In this document: positions 26,418-34,025 of the stretch, piece by piece | How positions within the stretch are numbered: position 1 is the stretch's first letter | Layout: each line of letters begins with the position of its first letter | Assembly (NCBI GenBank): GCA_021777105.1 | Contig: JAIQZQ010000061.1 | Span: 1 to 64,000, forward strand | Length of the DNA stretch: 64,000 nt | Source of the DNA: Candidatus Anammoxibacter sp. | GTDB taxonomy: Bacteria; Planctomycetota; Brocadiia; Brocadiales; Anammoxibacteraceae | Direction of reading: 5' to 3' | Notes under the pieces: model-generated | Seen by the model: only the letters and a program-made list of their open reading frames with translations | What the model was told of the DNA's origin: nothing | Databases searched by the model: none | Translations under genes and position numbers: made by a program

Positions 26418-28787
26418 TTAAGCAACCGGCAACATGATCGTAAATGTAGCGCCTTTATTTATCTCAGACTCGCAACTAATCGTTCCGTTATGTTCTCTCA
26501 CTATGCCGTAAATAATTGAAAGCCCGAGCCCTGTGCCTTTGCCAACCTCTTTTGTCGTGAAAAACGGATCAAATATTTTGGCCAACGTCCCGCTTCCAAT
26601 GCCCTTTCCATTATCTTTAACATTAATTATTACGGATTCTTTATTTTCAGGAGAAAATATGTCAACACAAATACTGGAATCTTCGGATTTGTTTTCAAAC
26701 GCATCTATGCTATTCTGAAATAGATTTATAAATACCTGCTCAAGCTGGTTTGAATTGCCTGAGACCATGGGCAGATCAGTTTCAATATTATTAATCAGCT
26801 TAATATTTTTTAGACGAATTCGTTCTCTCATAAGCAGCAAAGTATTGTCCAAAACAGTTTTAATGCTGATTTGCTTATTTAAAACATCTTCACGTCTGCC
26901 AAAAGTGCGCAAATGCTGAATAATATTATTAATTCGATTTATCAGTTTCAGGGAAATTTCGGAGCCTTCTTTCAAATGATCTATATCAATAGCGCCCTCC
27001 TTAAGTTCGAGTTTAAGTCCTTGAATAAAACAGCTTATATATGTAAGAGGCTGGTTTATTTCATGGGCCATACCAGTGGCAACCTCTCCAAGTGAAGACA
27101 ATTTTGATGTTGTCAACATCTTTACCTGCATATCCTGTTTATCCTTCTCAAGCTGCCTACGCTCAGTCATATCTCTAAATACCAGGACAACGCCGATAAT
27201 ATTGCCGTCGTTGTCAAAAATAGGGGCGGCGCTATCCTCAATGATCATTTCTTTTCCATCTTTCGCTATCAATACTGTATCGTTGCCAAGCCCAATGACC
27301 ACGCCTCTTTCCAAGACCTTTTCAACCGGGTTCTCCGCGGGTTCACGGGTCTTTTCATTGATGATGCGGAAGACTTCGGACAAGGGGCTTCCTAGCGCTT
27401 CTTCCTGTGACCGGCCTGTAAGTTCCTGGGCTACACGATTGAGGACAACAACATTACCTTGATTATCGGTGGCAACAACTCCATCGCCAATTGAATGCAA
27501 GGTTACGCTAAGGCGTTCTTTTTCAGAGGACAGCAATTCCTCTAGCTTCTTGCGCGCGGTGATCTCAGTTTTTAGTCTTGTTCGTTCCGTTTCTAAATCT
27601 TCCATAATGCTTAAAGAAGCTTCTTGAGCCTTTTCTAACTCATTAAGGGTATCCTTCAATTTTTTCGTCCTCTTCCTTTCAACTCCTGCTGTTATTATCC
27701 TTTCTTTTTCTATCTGCTTACGTTCTGTAATATCACGCGCAACACATACTACCGCCTGAATATTGTCATCGACATCATACATTACTGCGCCTGAAAAGAG
27801 GACAGGTATCCTTCTGCCGTCTTTTGAGATATAAATCTTTTCAACATTGGTTATAAAACCCGCTTTGATTAGCTCGGCAATTTCAGTCTTCCTGAACAAG
27901 CATTCATCTTCTGCAAGAATCGTAACTATCGGCCGATTTATAAGCTCGTCCTCTGTATAACCTAGGAAGTTTAATGAGGCATGGTTCACTGCCTCAATTA
28001 TGCCATCGGGCGTCATTACAATGAGTGTATCGGCCATTGTCTTGATGATATTGTTAACATAATCTCTGGACACAGTTGTCTTCTGTAAATCCTCGGTCAT
28101 CTTGTTAAAAGAATCTGCCAACACGCCTAATTCATCCTTCCTGTTGATCAGCACTTTAGTATGGAGTTTTCCTTTGCCTATCTTCTTTGAGGCCTGGACC
28201 ATGGATAAAATGGGATTGCTAAAACTTTTTGATAAAACAAAAGCAAGGATCCCGCCCAAAAATAGACAAATCAAGGTAACATAAATGCTCGATAGGGTTG
28301 TGTCATAAATGATCTGATTGACTCTTTCCAATGAGAATTCCACATAAAGATACCCTATACGACGCGCATCGGGCATCAATATTGGCCCGCCTACCTTGGC
28401 AACCTTGTTACCTAATTTAGTTATCCAACCATCCGATACCAAGACTTCATTAATAAAAACATTAGTTAATTTCTGATTGCGCATAGCAATATTTTCTATG
28501 CCGTCAGTCAGCAATATCCCTTCCAAATCCATTACATATGTATAGTTGATATCTGGATTTGTTCTCACACTTGTCAATAGCCTAACAAGCAGCCTAATAT
28601 CCATATTATATATGCTATCTTTAATAATTTCGGAAGTTATGACTGTGGTATCCAAACAGTCATTCTTGAACGTCTCAAATATTTGTTGCCGTTGATAACA
28701 AATGGAATAAATTGATATAAAACCGCACACCATTAGCGTTATACACAACGTAAAACCGATTAATTTATACTGAATATTTAATTTCAT
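26418..28787 (-). CDS. Membrane PAS-sensor histidine kinase
   Basis: The 789-residue kinase has two transmembrane helices (about 10-32 and 165-185) around a periplasmic sensor of about 130 residues, then HAMP, a PAS domain (about 240-355), a coiled coil, a second PAS (about 420-545) and the transmitter with G-M-A-H-E-I-N-Q-P-L, N-L-F-Q-N-S-I-D-A, D-N-G-K-G-I and G-T-G-L-G-L-S-I-I-Y-G. The second PAS and transmitter are nearly identical, also in DNA, to the kinases at 34026 and 37913. It overlaps the upstream substrate-binding-protein gene by four bases (ATGA), so the binding protein is probably its ligand sensor. Confidence 0.92.
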   Translation of the reverse strand: MKLNIQYKLIGFTLCITLMVCGFISIYSICYQRQQIFETFKNDCLDTTVITSEIIKDSIYNMDIRLLVRLLTSVRTNPDINYTYVMDLEGILLTDGIENIAMRNQKLTNVFINEVLVSDGWITKLGNKVAKVGGPILMPDARRIGYLYVEFSLERVNQIIYDTTLSSIYVTLICLFLGGILAFVLSKSFSNPILSMVQASKKIGKGKLHTKVLINRKDELGVLADSFNKMTEDLQKTTVSRDYVNNIIKTMADTLIVMTPDGIIEAVNHASLNFLGYTEDELINRPIVTILAEDECLFRKTEIAELIKAGFITNVEKIYISKDGRRIPVLFSGAVMYDVDDNIQAVVCVARDITERKQIEKERIITAGVERKRTKKLKDTLNELEKAQEASLSIMEDLETERTRLKTEITARKKLEELLSSEKERLSVTLHSIGDGVVATDNQGNVVVLNRVAQELTGRSQEEALGSPLSEVFRIINEKTREPAENPVEKVLERGVVIGLGNDTVLIAKDGKEMIIEDSAAPIFDNDGNIIGVVLVFRDMTERRQLEKDKQDMQVKMLTTSKLSSLGEVATGMAHEINQPLTYISCFIQGLKLELKEGAIDIDHLKEGSEISLKLINRINNIIQHLRTFGRREDVLNKQISIKTVLDNTLLLMRERIRLKNIKLINNIETDLPMVSGNSNQLEQVFINLFQNSIDAFENKSEDSSICVDIFSPENKESVIINVKDNGKGIGSGTLAKIFDPFFTTKEVGKGTGLGLSIIYGIVREHNGTISCESEINKGATFTIMLPVA

Positions 28788-29689
28788 TGTATTCCAAATG
28801 CAACATCAATAAACTTTTGTAAATCTAATAAAAAGGTTATATTATGATCAGGTATTTCATCAAACTTTGTTGTCATTTCAAACTCTTGAAGGGTCTTCCG
28901 CCCATTCTCCGACTTGTCCATCTTGATCAATATCTCTTTTATTCTATCAACAATTTTTTGGTCGAGATCTGCTCTATAGCTTACAATCTGACGGGGTATA
29001 GGAAATGACTTGAAAATAATCTTCAAACTTTCAATGTTATCTTTAGCCTCTTTTACATAATTCTGATTATCTATTGCTCCAGCCGACACCTTTTTTCTAA
29101 ATACCCATAGCATTGTATTTTCATCTTCCCAACTAAAGGTATAACCGACTTCATCAGTTCCAACAGGATCAGCCGAATCTCTTTTTTCCGTCAATTTTAA
29201 TCCCTCTTGCATCAGAACTATCTTGGGAAGGAGACAACCAGAAGATGAGTGCGGTTCTTCAAAGGCGATCATCTTTCCTTTAAGATCGTCTAACCGTTCA
29301 ATGGAGCTATCTTTTCTTGCAAAGATGACACTATGATATGCCCCTACCCCCTTCTTCCATCGCCGGACAAGAAATTTGCTGCCTGAAAGCCTGCTCACAG
29401 CCATTGAAGGAAATGGACTGTCAATATAGATATCCACATTACCCTCAGTTATAAATTTGGCCATTTGGTGTATGTCTTTTGCAACGACAACAGTACACTG
29501 GTTTATCTCTTCTAAATTTAAATGTTTTGCAAGATATCTGGAAATAGGCAGAAATTTTTTAATCTCTCTTGTCGGTTCTTTGCTTATTGACCCTATGTTT
29601 ATCTGGCCGGCCCACGCAGTCTGAAAAAAAAGAAATGCGCTGGAAATGAAGAAAAATATTTTCCATAATATCGATGCTTGTTTTATCAT
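28784..29689 (-). CDS. PhnD-like periplasmic substrate-binding protein
   Basis: The 301-residue protein has a cleavable signal peptide (cut near A-W-A-G) and the phosphate/phosphonate-binding (PhnD, type 2 periplasmic) fold. Its landmarks are I-G-S-I-S-K-E-P, D-I-Y-I-D-S-P-F-P, the central L-D-D-L-K-G-K-M-I-A-F-E-E-P-H-S-S-S-G and G-A-I-D-N-Q-N-Y. There is no transporter permease or ATPase nearby, and the gene overlaps the downstream sensor kinase by four bases. It therefore most likely presents a small anionic ligand to the kinase. A perfect 14-bp operator-like palindrome lies about 130 bases upstream. Confidence 0.88.
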   Translation of the reverse strand: MIKQASILWKIFFFISSAFLFFQTAWAGQINIGSISKEPTREIKKFLPISRYLAKHLNLEEINQCTVVVAKDIHQMAKFITEGNVDIYIDSPFPSMAVSRLSGSKFLVRRWKKGVGAYHSVIFARKDSSIERLDDLKGKMIAFEEPHSSSGCLLPKIVLMQEGLKLTEKRDSADPVGTDEVGYTFSWEDENTMLWVFRKKVSAGAIDNQNYVKEAKDNIESLKIIFKSFPIPRQIVSYRADLDQKIVDRIKEILIKMDKSENGRKTLQEFEMTTKFDEIPDHNITFLLDLQKFIDVAFGIQ

Positions 29690-29735
29690 AACCTCTATCC
29701 CCCCTTTTAAGGTTAACCATATTCAAAAGAATGTA

Positions 29736-29758
29736 GGTTCAAGGTTGCGCCTTGAACC
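29736..29758 (-). terminator. Hairpin between sensor and binding-protein genes
   Basis: Nine-base arms GGTTCAAGG and CCTTGAACC enclose a 5-base loop. It lies after the sensor gene at 29862 and before the PhnD-like gene on the minus strand. No T run follows, so it may be a weak terminator, an mRNA processing stem, or part of a leader. Confidence 0.4.
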
Positions 29759-29816
29759 AGATTTAAATTGTAGAGATTGTATCTCTAGTTGAAAAGGTAA
29801 AGCTTTTATTATCTTT

Positions 29817-29830
29817 TGTTAGCGCTAACA
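29817..29830. promoter_or_regulatory. Perfect 14-bp palindrome, LacI/GalR-type operator candidate
   Basis: TGTTAGCGCTAACA is a perfect palindrome with the central CG and TTAGCGCTAA shape bound by LacI/GalR-family repressors. It stands between the kinase-less sensor gene and the PhnD-like gene, upstream of the latter. No LacI-family gene is in the window, so the regulator is unknown. Confidence 0.45.
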
Positions 29831-29861
29831 TTCAAACGCAACATAATTCATTAAATAAATA

Positions 29862-31598
29862 TCATCTCTTCTTTAGCGCCTTTACCTTTTCAGGAGCTTC
29901 ATATCTATTCGCCTGTCCAAGCTTTGCCAACAACTCGTTTACTTCCTTTTTCATCCTGATTATGTCATGCTCCCTGCCCATGGTCAGCTTCTGAAATCTT
30001 TCAATACGTCCTGTCTTCTTCCTTAATTCTTCATTAAGTATCTTTAATTCGGCAGCCCTCTTGCGTTCAGTTTCCGCGGTATCTATTATTATTTTCTCAG
30101 CCTGTTTGCGTTCGGTGATATCACTAGCCACACATACTATTCCCTGAATAGAGCCTTCACCATCACGCATTACTGATCCGGAAAATGTCACAGGTATCCT
30201 CTTGCCGTCCTTTGCCAGATAAACTTTATCTACATTTGCAATAAAACCCTTTTTAATTAAATCCGCAATTCCTGTTTTATAAAAGAGCTTTTCTTCTTCT
30301 TTTTCTTCTGCTGCTGCTGCAACTGCCAGGAATATCATACCAATTGGTTGACCGATCAAATCTTTTTTTTTATACCCTAAAAGATCACAGAGCGACTGAT
30401 TAACTGTCTGGATTGTGGCCTCCGGCGTTACCACAACAAGGGTGTTAAGCATAGTCCGGATAATATTGTCCACATAATCTTTGGAAACTGTAGTCTTCTG
30501 CAAATCCTCGGTCATCTTATTGAATGAGGAGCCTAAAATGCCTATCTCATCATTTGTTCTCACCTTGACCCTTGCGCTTAAATCACCGCTTCCTACGATC
30601 TTAACCGTTTTGCTTAAATCTACAATTGGGTCGACAAGAGTTTTCCCAACAAAATATGCCACCCATGTTAAGATTATCATTACGATTATAGCAATAATGG
30701 TAAGATTGATAGCCATCCGCTTAATGGGAGCAAGCGCGGAGCTTACAGGAATCTCCACTAACAGCCCCCAATTATTTCCTCTGAAGCTTAAAAAACCATC
30801 CTCTGAAACATATACCGCAATAACCTTTATTCTCTCCTTAACCATAGTTGTAATAGCCCCCGTGACTATTTCCTCTCCGGCTAATGATTTTTTAACCAAA
30901 TTATGGTCGGCAAAACTCGTCTCTAATTTTTTAGTCCCGGATTCTACTCGACCTCCAATCAAGACACCGTCTTTATTCAAAAGATGCGCGTGAGACCGTG
31001 TTGGCATATCATCTAATAATTCCTCTACCACAGGCCAGGCAAAATGACCGATTACCACACCTTTAACTTCGTGGGTTATGTCACCCTTAATGGGCGCGGA
31101 AAAAATGACCGTTAGCCTGCCGGTCTTTTCGGATAATACTAAATCAGAATAGTATGCATTACCTTTGAGCGCCGGGTGAAATGCGAGACGCGTCTTAGAA
31201 TAATCCCTGATATTTTTCCCGATGCTATCTTTATGCAGTGAAGCGACAACAACTCCGCCTTTATTAACTACCATTAAAGCATCCCAGGGGCCGGTCATGA
31301 TAGAGTCTTCTTCTACTGTTCGATTAATCAACTCCAGCGACTCTTTTTCCGGCAACTGCCCCTTCTCAAATACGAGCTCAAGCAATTCATCTTCAGCGAT
31401 AAGCCGGATATCTTGATAAGCCTTATACAAAACCCGGTCAATCTCATCCATTTGGTGTGTGGCAAGCTCTAATTGAGTGTCTACTATGCGCTCCAGCAAA
31501 ATCGCGCGCGCATAAAAAAAGACGCCAACGCTGAACAACGGCGCAACAATAAGGGCAATAGCGATTACAGTTATTATAAGTTTACTGGAAAATTTCAT
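29862..31598 (-). CDS. Cache-HAMP-PAS sensor lacking a kinase domain
   Basis: The 578-residue protein has a transmembrane helix at about 7-30, a periplasmic double Cache domain, a second helix near 290-312, HAMP, one PAS domain (about 385-495) and a C-terminal coiled coil that simply ends in K-A-L-K-K-R. Its first 500 residues are a paralogue of the kinase at 34026 (both open M-K-F-S-x-K-L-I-I-T-V-I-A), but the second PAS, HisKA and HATPase are missing. It overlaps the upstream binding-protein gene by four bases. It may be a receptor subunit that pairs with another kinase of the array, or a decayed duplicate. Confidence 0.88.
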   Translation of the reverse strand: MKFSSKLIITVIAIALIVAPLFSVGVFFYARAILLERIVDTQLELATHQMDEIDRVLYKAYQDIRLIAEDELLELVFEKGQLPEKESLELINRTVEEDSIMTGPWDALMVVNKGGVVVASLHKDSIGKNIRDYSKTRLAFHPALKGNAYYSDLVLSEKTGRLTVIFSAPIKGDITHEVKGVVIGHFAWPVVEELLDDMPTRSHAHLLNKDGVLIGGRVESGTKKLETSFADHNLVKKSLAGEEIVTGAITTMVKERIKVIAVYVSEDGFLSFRGNNWGLLVEIPVSSALAPIKRMAINLTIIAIIVMIILTWVAYFVGKTLVDPIVDLSKTVKIVGSGDLSARVKVRTNDEIGILGSSFNKMTEDLQKTTVSKDYVDNIIRTMLNTLVVVTPEATIQTVNQSLCDLLGYKKKDLIGQPIGMIFLAVAAAAEEKEEEKLFYKTGIADLIKKGFIANVDKVYLAKDGKRIPVTFSGSVMRDGEGSIQGIVCVASDITERKQAEKIIIDTAETERKRAAELKILNEELRKKTGRIERFQKLTMGREHDIIRMKKEVNELLAKLGQANRYEAPEKVKALKKR

Positions 31599-32617
31599 TT
31601 TGTCCTCCTAATGACGCGTATAAACTTCGCATCAAGAAATGCAAAGCTGTCTAATTGTTCCTTTGTCACCTCTTTCTTAATCATAAAGTTGTTGATCCGC
31701 CTGGCTGTGCCGTGTAGCGATTCAAACCCTGTGCCATATGAAAATGCCGTTACATTGTCTCGAAGATCAAGGATTCTATCGGTCTGGGCAAACGCCAGCG
31801 CTTCGCCCCGGGTTTTATTATAGATTTCAGCAATAATACCAAAGGCTTCTCCTGGATCTTCCTTTATAAATTCAGTAGTCTTATACCACACATTTACATA
31901 CGCCTGCACGTCTTCCGGCCTTTTCTCTACAAAACTTCGATGAAAAACAACTCCATTAGGAGAGATACCGGGGATCTGGGAAGTATCAAAAAGTTTACGC
32001 CCCTGACCTGTTTCCATAAGCCTTGTCACATGAGGTTCCCATGTTATGACCGCATCCACAACGCCACTGACAAATGTCTCTAATGCCTTCTCTGACAGCA
32101 TATCGACAATATTGAGATCATGAAGGGCTAACCCTTTTCTATCCAATAGAATGCTCAGTATATACTCCAGGTAGGTAGCTTTACTTACTCCAATGGTTTT
32201 CCCTTTCAACTCCCGGATACTGCTTATTTCTTGTTTTGCTACAATAGCTTCTGATCCGAATGAATTATCAGTATTGATAACCATCACTAGATCAGCCCCT
32301 TTGAGGTTGAAATTGATTAGGTCAAATAATGAAAAAGTATTCGTATCAATTTTCCCGGCTACCATGTCCTTAACAGAAGCAAAATAATCAGGATTCGTAT
32401 CGATAATCTCAACTTTTAGACCAGCTTCCTCAAACCACCCTTTTTTATCAGCAATCTCAATCCAGTATTCTCCTGGCCAATAATTCCGGGGAATCTTCAT
32501 AGGCAAACCGGTGGTTTTAGGGCCTTCTTCTTTTTTCTCCCCATGCTGCCACAACATAATGCCGGCAGCTATTGCAATAGCTGAGATAATGATTGGGACA
32601 ATGATTTTTTTTAACAT
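31595..32617 (-). CDS. Membrane-anchored NMT1/SsuA-like substrate-binding protein
   Basis: The 340-residue protein has an uncleaved N-terminal hydrophobic anchor (residues 4-24, no lipobox) and a type 2 periplasmic binding fold of the NMT1/SsuA group: G-W-F-E-E-A-G-L-K-V-E-I, L-K-G-K-T-I-G-V-S-K, V-D-A-V-I-T-W-E-P-H. The family binds aliphatic sulfonates, pyrimidines, nitrate and similar compounds. It lacks any transporter partner and overlaps the sensor gene at 29862 by four bases, so a sensory role is likely. It is a close paralogue of the protein at 36799 and ends in the same F-S-Y-G-x-G-F-E-S-L-H-G-T-A-R-R-I-N-N-F block. Confidence 0.88.
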   Translation of the reverse strand: MLKKIIVPIIISAIAIAAGIMLWQHGEKKEEGPKTTGLPMKIPRNYWPGEYWIEIADKKGWFEEAGLKVEIIDTNPDYFASVKDMVAGKIDTNTFSLFDLINFNLKGADLVMVINTDNSFGSEAIVAKQEISSIRELKGKTIGVSKATYLEYILSILLDRKGLALHDLNIVDMLSEKALETFVSGVVDAVITWEPHVTRLMETGQGRKLFDTSQIPGISPNGVVFHRSFVEKRPEDVQAYVNVWYKTTEFIKEDPGEAFGIIAEIYNKTRGEALAFAQTDRILDLRDNVTAFSYGTGFESLHGTARRINNFMIKKEVTKEQLDSFAFLDAKFIRVIRRTK

Positions 32618-32691
32618 AAGAGGTCTCCTTGTTATTATTATTTACAAAACATATCAGCTTTTTGTTCTATATATTTCTTTATTCTCCACTC

Positions 32692-33993
32692 TCAAAACGA
32701 CACTCCAACCCACGCCGACACCTCTACCGTATTCTCATTAGCGCCATTAAATGCCTTTGCCGCTTTGCGTGGATGGGCATATCCGAATTCCACTCCAGTG
32801 TAAATCTTTTCCGTTGGATACCAATCAAATATCACGTTCGCCTCCCGGGACCATTCCCTGCCGGCGCCGGCTATAATCTCTTCGTCCAGTCTGAAATCAA
32901 ATAGCTGTACTCTTAACTTTGTTGATTGGGTCGGGTTTATCCCTGCTTCAATCATCAATACATTTTCGTTGGTTGTCACCAGTTCCCAACTGGCAATACT
33001 CCCGATCCACCACTTGCCCCAGTCATTCCAGCCAAAGAACATTGGATCGTAAGATTCAACCTCATAGGTGTCGGGATCATCGCCGCTCAGCGAAATAAAG
33101 CTTCCCTTTATGTAAGGTGAAAATCTTATTTCCTCAAGACTTAAAGTAGCGTCAACATGCCCTCCCCAGGCATCCCTGTTTTGGGTTGTATCTGACAGAA
33201 CGCCCCGGTTTAGTTTTGTGTTTCCGTATTGTTTCACTATCTCTCCGCTTAAGGTTAGGAGAGGGAAAAAGGGGATGGCGTATTCTCCACGCAAGCTCAT
33301 AGACAGGGTATCATTTTTCAGATCGCTTGTGTCATCTCTATAGAAAACAAGAACATCCCAGATACCGATATCTTCTTTCTCCAGATGCGCATTTCCGCCA
33401 AAAAACCTGCTCCTGCCTTTAAAGGAGTTTATAAATCCGTCATATACAACATAATCGCCTTCCGTCAGCGCCGCAAACAGATCAAAGGTAAAAGGTTCCG
33501 GCGCGTATGTAACCATTGCCGCATAAAATGATCTTAAAGGCGTGCTCAGGACGGCAGCCTCTTCAGCAACTCCATCATAAATCAGGAATCCATCGCCAAA
33601 GCCAACCTCCTGCCTTCCCAGCTTTACAGATAAAGGTTGGTCAAACAGCTCCTTTAACTCTACGTTCCAGAGGTCAAGGACAGTTTCAATCTCATCCTCC
33701 GCAAACGTCAGGTCCATTGAACCGCCCGCCACTGCGGTAAAGGCCCCCCTTAGATTTAGATCTATCCATTTTGCAAGATGAATATTTGCGCCCAAACGCA
33801 GAGTCGGCTCTACAAATGACGCCTCCAGATCGTCCGTAAAGTAAAGATCGTCCTGAAAATCATAAAATGCCGTAATGTCTCCATGAAATTCTATTTTGTC
33901 ATGCCATGCGCGCTCCAGAGCTTCTTCTGCATTGGCAAGCTCAATAACCATCAGCGCCCAAACGCCTGCTATTATTACTAACTTTCTTTTCAT
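32692..33993 (-). CDS. Alginate-export-like outer-membrane beta-barrel protein
   Basis: The 433-residue protein has a signal peptide (cut near A-N-A-E) and alternating beta strands throughout, with R-Q-E-V-G-F-G-D-G typical of the alginate-export (AlgE-like) family and a final aromatic residue (V-G-V-S-F) used by the Bam machinery. It should form an outer-membrane channel. It lies between two sensor/binding-protein modules, 75 bases upstream of the 31595 gene, so it may admit the ligands sensed by them. G+C and codon use look slightly higher here than in the left part of the window. Confidence 0.82.
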   Translation of the reverse strand: MKRKLVIIAGVWALMVIELANAEEALERAWHDKIEFHGDITAFYDFQDDLYFTDDLEASFVEPTLRLGANIHLAKWIDLNLRGAFTAVAGGSMDLTFAEDEIETVLDLWNVELKELFDQPLSVKLGRQEVGFGDGFLIYDGVAEEAAVLSTPLRSFYAAMVTYAPEPFTFDLFAALTEGDYVVYDGFINSFKGRSRFFGGNAHLEKEDIGIWDVLVFYRDDTSDLKNDTLSMSLRGEYAIPFFPLLTLSGEIVKQYGNTKLNRGVLSDTTQNRDAWGGHVDATLSLEEIRFSPYIKGSFISLSGDDPDTYEVESYDPMFFGWNDWGKWWIGSIASWELVTTNENVLMIEAGINPTQSTKLRVQLFDFRLDEEIIAGAGREWSREANVIFDWYPTEKIYTGVEFGYAHPRKAAKAFNGANENTVEVSAWVGVSF

Positions 33994-34025
33994 CTCTAAT
34001 CTCTAATCTCCATTCAAATTAATCT

